Positions 21,596 through 33,800 of a stretch of 64,000 nucleotides of DNA are shown piece by piece. Source of the stretch: Ichthyophis bannanicus (lineage: Eukaryota > Chordata > Amphibia > Gymnophiona > Ichthyophiidae); NCBI GenBank assembly GCA_033557465.1, contig CM066033.1, forward strand, positions 585,868,438 to 585,932,437. Reading direction: 5' to 3'. A program made the translations under genes and the position numbers. The first letter of the stretch is position 1; every line of letters begins with the position of its first letter. The notes beneath the pieces were generated by a model. The model saw nothing but the letters and a program-made list of their open reading frames with translations. It was not told the origin of the DNA and did no database searches.

Positions 21596-23343
21596 AGGAA
21601 ATAGAAGCAGAAACTATTAGAGGAAGAACAAGATCGGCTTTCCTAAAGCTACGAGAGTTAAAGAAAAAGTTCCAGCCTCTAATTGGAATGTTACAAGATG
21701 CTCAAGGTTCTATGTTGAATGATGCTGAGAGGATCAAGAAAAGGTGGAAGGAATATACAGAGTTTTTATATGATAAAGATCAAGTGGACCAACAGCCGTT
21801 TCAACCTGTACCTTATGATCGGGAACCATTGGTGATGAAAGAAAAAGTTGAAGCAGCATTGAAATCCTTATCAAAGAACAAAGCACCAGGCATTGATAGC
21901 ATTCCCATAGAAGTATTACAGGAATCTGATGCAGCTGTAACCGTACTTACAAGGCTCTGCCAAAAAATATGGAAGACAACATCATGGCCAACTGACTGGA
22001 AAAGATCTGTGTTTATACCAATACTAAAGAAAGGTGATCCAACTGACTGTGGAAATTATCACACAATCGCTCTGATCCCACATGCCAGCAAGATTCTAAT
22101 GAAGATTATTCAAAAGAGACTACAACCATACCTGGAACAAGAACTACCTGAAGTGCAAACAGGGTTCAGGAAAGGGCGAGGAACGAGAGACATCATTGCG
22201 GATGTGAGATGGATCCTTGAAAAGACTAAAGAATACCAAAAGGATATCTATTTGTGCTTTATCGACTATAGCAAGGCTTTTGACTGTGTAAACCATGAGA
22301 AACTCTGGGCCACATTAAGAAGCATGGGTATACCAGAACATCTGATCATACTCTTGCACAATCTGTACATTGATCAAGAAGCAGCAGTTCAAACGGAACA
22401 AGGAGAAACAGAATGGTTTAAAATAAGCAAAGGTGTAAGACAAAGCTGCATACTTTCCCCCTACCTGTTTAATTTATATGCAGAACAAATCAGAGAAGCA
22501 GGATTGTATGAAGACAACAAAGGTGTGAAGATAGGTGGAAGACTCATCAACAACCTTCGCTATGCTGATGATACCACATTACTGGCTGAAAGTGAAGATG
22601 ATCTGAAACATTTGCTTCTTACAATCAAAGAACATAGTCTCAAAATGGGCCTCACCTTAATGTAAAGAAGACAAAGATCATGACAACTGGCATAATCAAC
22701 GGGTTCATCATTGAAGGAGAAGAAATTGAAATTGTGAACAACTTTAACCTACTTGGATCAACTATCAATAAAGAAGCAACAAGCAGTCAATAAATCAGAC
22801 GACGCATTGCTCTTGGCAGAATGGCTATGAAAGACCTAGATAAGATTCTCAAGAGCAGAGATGTCTCTCTCCATACAAAGATTTGACTTGTTCAAGCCAT
22901 GGTATTTTCAATAACATCATATGGATGTGAAAGCTGGACAGTGAAAAAGATACACAGGAAGAAAATTGATGCCTTTGAATTATGGTGCTGGCGGCGAATA
23001 CTGTGTATACCATGGACTGCCCGAAGAACAAACCAGTCGGTACTAGAGGAGATCAAACCTAAGCTTTTTTAGAAGCTCAGATGACAAGACTTCGACTTTC
23101 ATACTTTGGACACATCATGCGAAGAGAGAGATCATTAGAGAAAGACATCATGCTTGGCAAGATAGAAGGTCAACGCAAAAGAGGAAGGCCAGCAATGAGA
23201 TGGATCGATACAATAACAGCAGCTACAGGTACCAGTCTGTCAACAATGAGCCGCCTGACTCAAGACCGGACAAAATTTAGGATAGCTATCCAGAGGGTCA
23301 CCATGAGTCGACTCCGACTCGACGGCACTTAACAACAACAACA
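21596..23343 (+). mobile_element. RTE (BovB-like) LINE copy 2
   Basis: Longer RTE copy, starting in the linker between endonuclease and RT (CKEIEAETIRGRTRSAF) and running to the GGCACTTAACAACAACAACA tail. RT motifs in order: NKAPGIDSIPIEVLQ, DWKRSVFIPILKKGD, GFRKGRGTRD, FIDYSKAFDCVNHEKLW, GVRQSCILSPYLFNLY and an intact YADD (RYADDTTLLAES). The long ORF spans 21550-22665. Relative to copy 1 a one-base loss near 22652 shifts the frame, stops follow near 22790 and 22882, and the C-terminus is open again at 23081-23332. It splits an antisense L2 between INPHI and CNSLLHG. Confidence 0.85.
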
Positions 23344-23640
23344 TATGTGGGTTAATCATTGCTTGCATTATGGTTCTGAAGTCAGAGGGCTAAAGTAAGA
23401 GTTTTAGATGCTGTAGAAGACGGATCTTATTGAAAATTGTTTTTGTAAGATTTTTGATGTGTGACTGAAACGAGAGGTGTTTGTCTAAAGTTACACCTAC
23501 ATATTTTACTTCTTCTTTGATTGAGAGATTAACATCATCAATTGTTATGTGTCGTGGTAGTATGTAGGCTTGATTCCTAGTTATTATCAAGACATCTGTT
23601 TTCTTATAGTTGATGTTTAAATCAGCATCTGGAGCTCCCC
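23344..23640 (-). mobile_element. Antisense L2 LINE (piece 3 of 3)
   Basis: Minus-strand translation gives DADLNINYKKTDVLIITRNQ, DDVNLSIKEEVKYVGVTLDKHLSF, SHIKNLTKTIFNKIRLLQHLK and, at the RTE border, FRTIMQAMINPHI. This is the RT palm/thumb region immediately upstream of piece 2. Confidence 0.8.
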
Positions 23641-23903
23641 TGCCTCCCCAACAATATATATGGATTTCACTCTTATTAGGCCTCCTAAAAGCCCAGTGAT
23701 GATACCAGCGCCCCTTCTGGGCTGGCGCCCTATGCAGTCGCATCACTCGCACAGCCCTTAGTACAGCCCTGCTGCAGACCTTGACAAGTTTTCTTAGAAT
23801 CTAGAGCCAGCCTAAAAATCTAGGAGCCAGCCACTGAAATCTATCTCACAGTGCATGCCCCACTCCCCACAAAGGTGTATCAGAGCTACTATGTTAGGTT
23901 TTA

Positions 23904-23964
23904 GGGCTTGATTTACTAAGACTGTGTTCCCATTTTCTAAGGGAAAGCTTAATAAATCAGGCTC
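23904..23964. mobile_element. 61-bp MITE
   Basis: Tiny element with imperfect 17-bp inverted ends, GGGCTTGATTTACTAAG and the complement of CTTAATAAATCAGGCTC. It is flanked by TTA at 23901-23903 and 23965-23967. A TTA duplication suggests Harbinger-driven mobility. The ends differ from the GGGGTATG family. Confidence 0.65.
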
Positions 23965-24059
23965 TTAATGAGCCACTGCATAGTGCCAGCAGAAGGCAGT
24001 GGCCCCAGTCCTCCTCTTCCCTCTCCCATGACCTCACTGACCCCTTATAGCTATATCTG

Positions 24060-24170
24060 TGTGTATGTATATGTGTGTGTGAGTGTGTGGTGCTGAGCAT
24101 GGGGTACCTGTGTGTGTGTGTGTGTGTCTGTGTGGTGCTGGGGCTAGGGTGCCTGTGTGTATATGTGTAT
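24060..24170. repeat. (TG)n-rich microsatellite, left half
   Basis: Interrupted TG/TATG repeat. The Tc1/mariner element is inserted in it, and the repeat continues at 25590-25695. Confidence 0.8.
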
Positions 24171-24173
24171 ATA

Positions 24174-25569
24174 CAGTAGTGGCCAAAAACGTAAGGCAGG
24201 TATCTTTTTCTACAATTTATTGTTAAATAATGTACTGTGGAGATGTCACACATGCTTACTTATTTAATCAGCATGGCAATTAGTCACACCATGCGTCTGG
24301 TGTCCATTTTAGTTTACTTACACTCTGTAGTAGGTTTCTTGGATGAAGTTTTGAATTTTTACAACTAGGAAAAGATTGAAAGTTACATGTAAAATATACA
24401 ATCAAGATGGGTAGAAAGTGTGATATTAATGATTTTGTAAAGGGACAAGTTGTCACGCTCCATGATGAAAGATATTCGCAATGTGCTATTTCAAAACATT
24501 TGCATATATCAAGGTGTGCAGTTCAGAATGTTCTGAAATCAGGTGGCCGTACACGTCATTCGAAACGTAGGTGCAGACGGATAACTACTGGACGAGATGA
24601 CCGATTCCTCAAAAGCATTATTACATCTAGTCCACATACTTCATCTTAACGTGTGGCTCAGTTAGCTAATGATCAAGGAATAAAGATAAGTGCCAGATCT
24701 GTCCAACGACGACTTGTGGATGAATTCAAACTCGTGGCCAGAAGACCTGCCAAGAAGCCTATGATGACCAGGAAACGAATTGCTGCCTGCATACAGTTTT
24801 GTAGCAAGATGAAAGACAAATCTGCTGAATGGTGGGAGAGGGTAATGTTCACAGATGAAAGTACATTTCAACAAGTATGTGGGAGTGGTTACAACTACGT
24901 CTGTCGACCAGCAGGCGAGAGACTAAATCCGAAGTACACGATCAAGACTATTAAACACCCACTATCAGTCATGGTATGGGGTGGTATCTTGGCGAATGGA
25001 CGATGTGGCCTGCACATTTTTGAGAAAGGTGAAGGAGTAAATGCTGCAAAATACATATCCGTGCTGAATAGTAAAGTTAAAATTCACATGAATGTTTCTG
25101 GCACAACTAAATTTTAGCAGGACTCGGCACCGTGCCACACTGCAAAAACAGTCAAAAAATGGTTCGTGGACAACAAGATCAAACTGCTACCAAGTTAGCC
25201 ATCATTCTCTCCAGATCTCAATGTAATTGAAAACTGTTGGAATCTTATGAAGAAAAAGGTGGCAGCACACCGCCCAACTTCAGAAGCAGATTTAAAGGAC
25301 ATACTCAAGCATGTATGGGTCAACGAAATCACTCCGGCATACTGTAAAACGCTAGTTACCAGTATGCCTACAAGAATCCAGGCTGTGCTGAAAAATCATG
25401 GACACCCTATCAAATATTGACACATATATTGTTTCCTGAATAAAACTTTGAAAATGGCATATATATCTTTGGTTCTTAAACCTTTTGACCATGAAAGTGA
25501 CAATAACACGTACTTTTCTAATAAAATTCTGATATTTTGGACTCTGCCTTAATTTTTTGGCCACTACGC
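24174..25569 (+). mobile_element. Tc1/mariner transposon
   Basis: 1.4 kb element with inverted ends (CAGTAGTGGCCAAAAAC left; complement of TTTTTTGGCCACTACGC right) and a TA duplication at 24172-24173 and 25570-25571. It holds a single decayed transposase gene and sits within a TG microsatellite. Confidence 0.9.
24407..25420 (+). pseudogene. Tc1/mariner transposase, inactivated
   Basis: 337-codon frame read from MGRKCDINDFVKGQ to HGHPIKY with three in-frame stops (24647, 25115, 25196) and no frameshift. The N-terminal half has a paired-type helix-turn-helix (SQCAISKHLHISRCAVQNVL, then ISARSVQRRLVDE). The DDE domain shows MFTDEST (first Asp), QDSAPCHTAKTV (second Asp) and SPDLNVIENCWN (Glu), the Tc1 pattern with about 34-35 residues between Asp and Glu. 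Length is normal for Tc1 (about 340). The one-frame decay suggests fairly recent death by point mutation. Confidence 0.9.
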
Positions 25570-28464
25570 TATGTGATGCGGAGGTGGTATGCCTGTATGT
25601 GTGTGTGTGTGTGTGTTTGTGGTACTGGGGGTATGTTTCCTGCATGTGTGTGTGTGTGTGTGTGCTGCTGGGGGTGGGGTTCACGCATGTGTGTGGTGGG
25701 AGAGGTGTGTGCCTTTTGCACTTAAACATTGTGCCCTTTACTTCTCATGCATTCATTTCTTCACTTTCCAACCCCTTGCACTCTTCCCTCTCACCCATTT
25801 AACTCCTCTCCTGCTGTCCCTCCCCCATTCCCAATTCTGTATCCCTTCACAGACTCTCTCCCCTTTTTCCTCCTTCCTTGCACTCATCCCCTGCCCTTCA
25901 TTCCTCCCCACCATTCTTATTACTGAAATCTACTGCCCCTATGCATTTTTTAGCCTTTGTGAAACAAACTCCCTCTGCCTCCTACCTTTTCTCTTTGCAG
26001 GCAACCCAGCTCTCAGGCAGTCTTGGCCACAATTTCGTCCTTCTCCAGCACTTTGTGATCTTTTATTGCACTGTGCTGATCTTTTATCACCATGGCATCC
26101 TCGCCCCTTGGGGTTGTTGAGCTCTGTCTTACTGCAATGCCAAAATCCCTTGGCTTTAAGAGTTTATATTCATACCAGAAACTATGAAAAGTTATTTAAT
26201 TTGGCTAGACCAATGTCAGGGTGCATGAAGAATGTATTAAAAGACTTCTCTTTACTGACAATTCAGCACTAGTCACTCATTTAATACATGGAGGAGAAGG
26301 GGATGGAAGGTGTTGGGATATTTTGGCTTAGGGATAGTTCTGCTCTGCTCTGCTTCATATGCCTTCTATGTTTACACTCCTGCTGGCCTGCAATGCACTC
26401 AAGCATCCTGTTTATGGCACAAGAATATAGCACGTGGGCTATAAGTGAAAGTATATGTTGTGAGGCCTGCTACAGTCTGGAAACCATGTTCTGGGCAGGA
26501 GTGCTCAGGATATGGGCCTACTACGAAATACAGGTCAAGCTAAAACTAATTAGTAGAAAGAAAATACTTTCAGCCTTGAAGATAACGTTTGGTGCCAAGA
26601 ACTAAAAAGAACACAGGCACCACACAGGAAGGCAAAGGAAGGTAATGCTTCACAGCACACCGATAAGCAGAGACCTTGAAGAGAACTGAACTAATTGCTG
26701 GCCCAAATGATCATGGGTGGCCCCCTCCCCAAGTAGAAACTTTTGCAGACTTTGCAGAAAGCTGCACGTACTCCATAGAAAAAACCCTGCATATGACATC
26801 AGAAGCTATGCAGGACTTTCTAGAACTTTGTGACAGAGAGAGAAAGATGTATATAAGGAAACAGCTCTCTAGCTCTGCGGGCAATCTGCTCTCTAACTCC
26901 GGTACAGAGAGTAGATTGCCTGTCACACTCTCAGATGGAAGTCTTTTGCTATCTGCATTTGCAAATTGTTTGCTTTTGTACCCAGATAAAAGCTTTTGCA
27001 GCTATGCAACAGTTGTCTGAGCTATTCATTGGTAATTGGCAAGATTGGGAAACTTTTGTAGGTGGACCCTGCCTACAAAGGGAGAAGGCGCAAAATGAGA
27101 GAAATGAATGCAAGTACCAAAGAAAAAGAGGAAGAGAGAAAGGGTGAACAAGAAAAAACAAGGCGATAGAAAGGAAAGATGACATGTACGGTGATGGAGA
27201 TGAAAAAGGGAGGTTGAAGAAAAGGGATTTAAAAAAAGGAGGGATGGTAGGAAGGAGAGAGGCAAATAGAATAAAAGAATGAAGGAGAGAGAGAAGGATG
27301 GAGGCAAGAATGAGAAAATGAGAGGAAAGAAAAAGACTGTAAGGAAAAGATGGAGGGATAGAAAGGGGCAAGAAATGGAGATAAGCGGAGCAGGCGGTCT
27401 GGGCAGAAAGAGCAGGAAAGGAGGTGATGGAGAAATAATAGAACTAGAGAAATGGAGAGGAGCAAATTATTTGATAAAAATGATGAAGGAAAGGAGAAGC
27501 AGTGAAGAGCCGATAATGAGTATGGGACCCTGCTAAGCTGCCTTCACCTAGCCCCATCACCTGAGGCCTTTCTCCAGATGTCCAGATAAGAGTCACAGGA
27601 GCATGTTTACTACAGTGCCATGATTAGCATGAGGTTTGTGCGCGGTTAGTGTGTGTTTTTACCTCAACAGGAGTGGTGCAGCCATGGTAAATGCAGGGGA
27701 TGTGGCCACATCACTAGCGCAGTGGCAGGGAATGTGTGGCGATAGCGCATACACACTATGAAGACAATTGCTTGCTCACTATTGTGATGCTATGGGCGCT
27801 AGTAGTCAGCAAAACCCCTGCAGTGTCAAAAGACAGCAATATAGCCCTCAACCCCACAAATGGACCACTGAATATGTGCCCAGGGAAATGATAGAGAGGG
27901 CCTTCCCTGGAGATAGGCACATGCAGCTATCCAGCCCGTAACCATTGGCCCAAAACAAGGGGGCAGAGCATGCAAATCAGGAAAGCAAACATGCAGAGAG
28001 GTCCTGCTGCAGCCCTTCCTGTGGGGATAGGAGACAAATGCAGCATCCAAAGTATTTTTATCATTAAATAACAATGATATTTGCTTTCATAAAGGTGTGT
28101 TTCCTTCCATACTCTGCATATATTTGATATATCTTCTCCACATTGGAGGGCCAGGTGCAAAAATTGCTGTGGTTCAGGAAAGTCTGTCTCTGGCTTAGCT
28201 TACCTGCTACAATATAAGGAAACACAAACAACAAAACTTTAAACTTGTCACCATTCCTAAAACTTGAGATTCCTGCCTAGCGGCACTGGAGATACATTAC
28301 ACTCCACCAGTCCTGTATAACATTTACTTACACAGCAACAGTTTTAGAAACCTCTTTATTTATTCGTTCATACTAATATGGGAGAGGCGACTGAATCACT
28401 GTGAAATAAGTCAATATTAGTATGGGAGTCTGGGTGTTCCCTAAAGAATTATCTGTTTAGCAAA
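25570..28464. other. Intergenic stretch upstream of the WAP gene
   Basis: Contains the right half of the TG microsatellite (25590-25695), pyrimidine-rich sequence to about 25920, and possible LINE debris near 26160-26280. A short ORF at 26676-27020 has no recognisable domain. Around 27599-27830, CATGTTTACTACAGTGCCATG hints at another DNA-transposon end. I find no host exon here. Confidence 0.4.
27075..27530 (+). repeat. Purine-rich (GA) tract
   Basis: About 450 bp almost free of pyrimidines on the plus strand, built from irregular GAGA, AAAG and GGAAA words. The long minus-strand ORFs over it are Ser/Phe/Leu-rich artefacts of this composition. Confidence 0.8.
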
Positions 28465-28494
28465 CCCCGCCCTTCCTGACCTAGCCTTTATATC
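28465..28494 (+). promoter_or_regulatory. Core promoter of the WAP-domain gene
   Basis: A GC/KLF-type box CCCCGCCC at 28465-28472 lies about 22 bp before a TATA-like TTTATATC at 28487-28494, which is 50 bp upstream of the ATG. A start site near 28515-28520 would give a 5' UTR of about 25-30 nt. Further upstream, related words CTAATATGGGAG (28373) and TTAGTATGGGAG (28418) are possible paired regulatory sites. Positions are from consensus only. Confidence 0.55.
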
Positions 28495-28543
28495 GAAGCC
28501 TTGGCCAGAGCTAGTGACTGGGAGCCATAGACTTGTCAGCACC

Positions 28544-28625
28544 ATGAAGACAGGGGACATCATCCTCACTCTCGCGCTCCTCACTGCCTGGGTGGAGTTG
28601 GACTCTGTGTCTGGTCAGAAAAAGG
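28544..28625 (+). CDS. WAP-domain secreted protein, exon 1 (signal peptide)
   Basis: First coding exon of a 132-residue secreted protein of the WAP/four-disulfide-core (WFDC) family, probably an extracellular protease inhibitor and/or antimicrobial factor like SLPI. The ATG sits in a fair context (AGCACCATGA). Residues 1-24 (MKTGDIILTLALLTAWVELD then SVSG) form a signal peptide with hydrophobic core IILTLALLTAWV, probably cut after SVSG or nearby. The exon ends after one base of codon 28, with donor GTGAGT at 28626. Splitting the signal peptide from a WAP exon by a phase-1 intron is the standard WFDC layout. Intron 1 is about 9.5 kb and full of transposons. I leave the symbol blank because orthology cannot be settled here. 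Confidence 0.85.
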
Positions 28626-29204
28626 GTGAGTACAGTAGAAAATCCACTGAGCTGAATATGCTTTATTTTCTCACAAAATGAGAAATATACTTTAGCAGAG
28701 TGAATGTCTGGATCATGGTAATCATCTATCACAGGCTGATGCAAAGTCTTTATCTAATATCCAGGTTTTACTCGATCTATCTCTAAACATGCATAACTGT
28801 ATTAGGCAATGCCATAGAACTGTATCAGGTAAAATTAGCCAAGAGATCCTCTGAGAAAATTCTCACCTTTCTTGGATATTATTCTCAGCCTTCCTTCTTG
28901 TCATCTGAGAAGTTCCTGTCATATGCTAGACATCTGGGATGCTTTTTGAATGTTACTTAGCCTGTCTTACGGTAATCCTGATTTATGTCTCAGGTCTGAG
29001 ATGAATCTTGTGAAAATGTTTTAATTTTGTGAAGCTGATCATCATATTCTGTTACACAGACTCAGAAAGACTGGTTCATGTCTTTTAAGTCCACACCACA
29101 AACACAGAACTCAGAAAGGACAATACACATGGGAAAAAGACGGAAATGGTTAGATTAGGGGAGACAAAATACACTTGGGGATTTCTTTTTTGACACCCCC
29201 TCCC

Positions 29205-29232
29205 TTACACACACACACACACACACACACAT
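29205..29232. repeat. (AC)n microsatellite
   Basis: About 13 AC units in intron 1, followed by related ACAC/ATAC sequence to about 29245. Confidence 0.9.
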
Positions 29233-29399
29233 ACACACATATGTACCTGCACAATATATCTGCATCAAAGTAGGTACAAAATACATGGATATTTGCAAAG
29301 GGAAATTAGGTGAGCATTTTCCCTTTGAAAATTAACTTTCTGGTCCAAGGAGACTGAAAATTGTCCCAGGATGGTATGTTAAAAAATCAATTCATTGAA

Positions 29400-30845
29400 A
29401 ATGAGCCTATGAGCTATGAGAAATGTATAAACTTCAACACCTGACTTTTCTATCACTGTATGCTGCTTGGGCTTGCATTACTCGGGATTTGACCAGGGAA
29501 TACATTCTGCAGCTTTCAATTCATGACGTCATAAAGGATTGGATGATCGCAGTGTCTCTTTGTGCTTTTATTTATTATGTGCTGAATGGAATTATACTGT
29601 GTCTCTGCCTTCAGGAATTTTGCGTTCGGACTGTATTCATTTCATTGATAGCCAGTGCCTATTGCTCACTACACCGTTAACAAGACTGTTAATACTTTTG
29701 GTATTATTTCCTCAATATGCTGTATGATTCCAAAGTTGCTTCATTTTTTAACTATATTTTGTTCTTGTTTTCTCCCTGATCCAGGTCAACCCTGGCAGGC
29801 TGATCCAGTTTTGCATCCGCCTCATTGTATCTCTTGCCTTGTACTTCCAGTTTTCCTAGGAAGGGCTAGAAGTCCAGGGGCATAATGGGACAAACCCAAA
29901 ACTGGATTAACCTGTCAGAATTGATATAGGGCAGGTGAAAATATTGTTGCTCACTTACCACATCTATTGCTTGATTTGGTGACTTTCTGAACTTGATAAA
30001 GATGTGAAAGCTCATTTTGTTTAGGACGTCTAGGTGGGAACCAGGACATCCAAGATGGGCTGTTCACAATTCCTCAAGTATTTTACAAAAGGCTTTGTTG
30101 AATGTGGATCTTTTTATAAAATATAGGGTTTATATACAGCAACGGCAGTCAGAAATTTGAACGTGCCTGGCCACTGCAGCTTTAATTAAAACTGGATATT
30201 CAGTGCCGAAGCTTATGTGGCATCCAGGGCTGACTATCCGGCTTTGCTGAGCAATGCTGTTGCAACCTAGTTAGCGGGGATCTTGAGCCGCTAACTGGAA
30301 TGTAAACCGCTCTGACACGCTGTAGAAGGGCGATATATCAAGTTCTTAAATAAACCGTACACCATAAACCATAACAAAAACACAATAATGTTAGGTAAGC
30401 CATTGACATGTCCGAACTTAATGCTGTTTAGCTATTCGGTTAGCCACTGAAATTCACCGCTAAAGGGATAGCTGCTGGGACCACCCCGCTCCTCCCACAA
30501 ACTATTCCAGTTTTAGCTGGGCGCCTTTTCTACTGTCTGTGAGAATATTCTGTGGCGTTATCAGGCTAGTACTACTGAATATAGGTATCAACAACGTTTA
30601 TTCAGTTAGCAGGTTCTGCTAACCGGCTAAACCCTTTTGAATATGCCCTCCTATGTGCAAGACCAACTTAAATATGAAAACCTACTTTCCAAAGGAAAAA
30701 CTACCACAATTAATCATATACTCTCTCATCAAGTGCTTATGGGAGGAAGCAATAGAACATATACTTAATTTTAAAGGGGAAAAAATAGTAATAAAAATGG
30801 AGACCATCAGAAAGGAGCCAAGTATGCTATGAAAAGCTTACACTT
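29400..30845. other. Intron 1 sequence with decayed repeats
   Basis: Around 30293-30352 a LINE-like end is visible (TGTAAACCGCTCTGACACG, AGGGCGATATATCAAG, AAATAAA). Around 30180-30655 words such as TGGATATTCAGTGCC and GTTAGCAGGTTCTGCTAACC and the near-terminal TTTTGAATATGCCCTC suggest a decayed DNA-transposon MITE. No host exon is recognised. Confidence 0.35.
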
Positions 30846-30846
30846 A

Positions 30847-33800
30847 GGGGTATGTTTACTAAACCGTCTTAATGTTACCGGCGCTAGTTGCAGCGTTAAT
30901 GTGAAGAATGCCATTTAATGCCATATAAGGTAGTGGGCGGTCCAGAGGGAAGGTTGCAAGGAAACTGTATTGCGCGATGCTGGGCGCCGTGGCACGTTAA
31001 CGCGCGTTAACCCTAAGTTCATGCCAGCGCAATATTAGAAGCTATAAAGATGTAGCCCACTTGTTACTGCAATGACTGTGCAGGCAGAAGTCATGGGTTT
31101 GATCCTGCAGTGGTGTTATATAAGAAGGCTGTCGGAGGTGTTTCCTTTTTTAAATTTAAATCAGTGCTGTCTGAGGCATTTCCTTTTTTAATTTAAATCA
31201 GTACTGCCAGCAAAAACACCCTCACAGTGCCGTAACCTAAGGTGCCGCATAAGGCGCCCTATAAGGCATTCCATAGGGCACATTATAAAGTGCCCTGTCC
31301 ACCAAGGCACCTTATAATGTGCCCTATAGGGCGCGCTATAGGGCGCCTTATGAGGCACCTTAGGCTATGGCACTGTGAAGGTGTTTTTGCTGGTAGCACT
31401 GATTTAAATTAAAAGGAAAAGCCTCAGCAGCCTTATTAAATAACACCACTGTGGGATCAAACACATGACGTCTGCTTTCACAGTCATTGAAGTAACCAGT
31501 AGGCTACATCTCTATAGTGTCTAACACACCGCTGGCTGGCTACAGAAAGACTGCAGGTCACCACACAAATTGTCTGCTGTGGTTACCAGGATAGGGTAAA
31601 CCCACCCATACCCATGATGCACTGCACATGCAGATCAGCAGCCTACATCTGATCACAAGATGGGGTATGCGCCTCTATAGCACCCCGGCCTGATAGGGGG
31701 AACTGACCGTGTGTGTTACTGGCACAGAGTAGCTATAGACCGTGACATTGTGCGGTTCCTGTGCTCACCCTGAGGGTGAGGTGGGGCGCCCAGCATCAGG
31801 TCCGTAGCACCTGGCTTGACTGAGATAGGCTGTGCTGCAGGTCCCCATGAGTGCCAGTGTGTCATAGGTAGTCTTTGCAGGCACACCTAAGATACACGTG
31901 TCCATCTGTATTTCCCAGTCACGTTTAGCTCTTGTGGACTATGATGCACCCAGAATAGTGCATATCCTGTGTGGTTGCCATAGTCACATGTTATAAGAAA
32001 AGGGTGGTGTTTGTACCCAAAAAGTGGATTATGTAGCACCATCCAACCCACCTTCTGTGGGTCGGGGGGGGGAACAGGAGCTCCACCAACAGATCCACAT
32101 TCTACATCTCTACAATGGTGGCAGTAGAGGGGACCATCAACCCCAGTCCTGCTGGGGAATAGGCATCCTACAGGGCAGTCAATGCAGATCTGTATGCATC
32201 ACATAGGGCACAGGCAGTAGGCCTGTAAAAGCTCAGCTGCCCCCCCACACCACTATCTACCATTCACCAGCAGAGGGCACAGTCAGTCTCCACCCACTAC
32301 ACCCTGCAAGGTGTTCCAGCCATACACATGCTAACTGCAGACAGTCTGCTAACTAGTACATAGTGCATGTTCCTGGAGAAACTGTACACCCAAAAATGGG
32401 ATGTGAGCACACACACCAAGCAGGTATATCAGTGATTGGGCCCCAGAAAAGGGAACTCATAGATATCACTTGAAAGAAACACTGTATGGTACTATGGGGG
32501 AACCTAGCCATGCCATGGTCACTGCTCAGTCAGGGTGAGAGTGACCCCCCAGCATGACATGCTGTGGCCACCCTGTCTGTGCATGTGGTGGCCGGGCACT
32601 ACAATGTCCCAGCCATTGCCCTATGCCCTGTGCAGATGCATCCTGTCCGGGCCATACCCACAGTACCTTGCTCCGCATTATGCACATTGGCAGGCTAAAA
32701 CTGGAAACAGTGCAAGCATTGTGGGCTAGGGCAGGGGTTCCCAACTCCGGTCCTGGTGGGCCAAACACGGTTCAGGTTTTCATGCTGTCCCTAATGAATA
32801 ACTATGGATATATTTGTATACAATGGGGGCGATGCATACATATGCATCAGAGGCATATTTATTAGGGACAGCATGAAACCTGAATGGTGTTTGGCCCTCC
32901 AGGACTGCAGTTGGGAAACTCTTCTCTAGGGATTGCACATGTTTATGGTGTATGCACTCTGTAGGGTAAAATATAGGCGTTTATGGCGTGTTTATTTTAT
33001 CTGCAATAAAGGTTCCGTCTTTATTACCACGGTGTAGAACTGGGTAAAATACAGGGACATGGTCTGCAGGAGCCACAGCTGGGACCTTCTGCCCCTGAAT
33101 AGACTGGCTGTGTGTACTGCACCAAACTGCTGTCACAGAGGCATATCATTCCCTGGGGATACCATGAATGTTCATCAGACAGACCTTGTCTGTTGCAGTG
33201 TACGGCACCCACCTAAACAGGGCTTGGCCTTGGTTTGCTGTGGGCAGATGCCACTGCCCCCTCCACCACCAGCACACCTCTGCCACCATGCTAACATGCC
33301 CTTATGCCGGTGGTGCTGGTGGTGCGCAGTCCCAGGCCATCCAGTGTGCCGGTAGGCGGCTGACTATGGTGCGTGATATGGGGTAGGGGTGCCTGCATAG
33401 ACATCCATGCTTCCCTGGCACTGCCTGCCAATGTTATGTGCCCTTTGGGGTACTTGCTGGGTACTGTCCCCTGGGACACTGTGGGACACACACTCGTGGA
33501 CATTTGCCCTTGGTCAGTTGCTGTCTTGCTGGTTTTCCGTTTCTACATTCCTATGTGTCACATAGGCATCTGCCTAGTTCACCCTGTGCCCCAGCTGCCC
33601 CACTGCATGTCGCACCTGCAGCCCCCTGTACCCCATTTGCAGCCTCTCTGTAGTGCCCTTTCGTACTTGGGCACTATGCTGTTGCTGCACATGTATCACT
33701 ACTATCACTTTTCTTGGTCTCCCTGCCTTTGCTGTACATTGCTGACTGAAATGGTTTCTCTCTCCTGCAAATGTGCCTCTAACGTGAGGTTTTCACTGGT

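Noticed and set aside
25589..26272. 227-codon ORF beginning in Val/Cys repeats
   Set aside because: The start is a TG microsatellite and the rest is pyrimidine-rich. No recognisable domain.
26676..27020. Possible LTR/promoter (GTATATAAGG near 26848, CAGATAAAAGC near 26983)
   Set aside because: TATA- and polyadenylation-like words exist, but I could find no terminal TG...CA structure, duplication or adjoining retroelement genes.
26949..27465. Minus-strand ORFs rich in Ser, Phe and Leu
   Set aside because: They read the complement of the purine tract. No domain and no coding signal beyond composition.
30847..30847. Clean 3-bp duplication for element C
   Set aside because: Left flank is TTA, but the right terminus reads CATACCCAGTTTTAG, so the end or flank has mutated and no exact duplication can be claimed.
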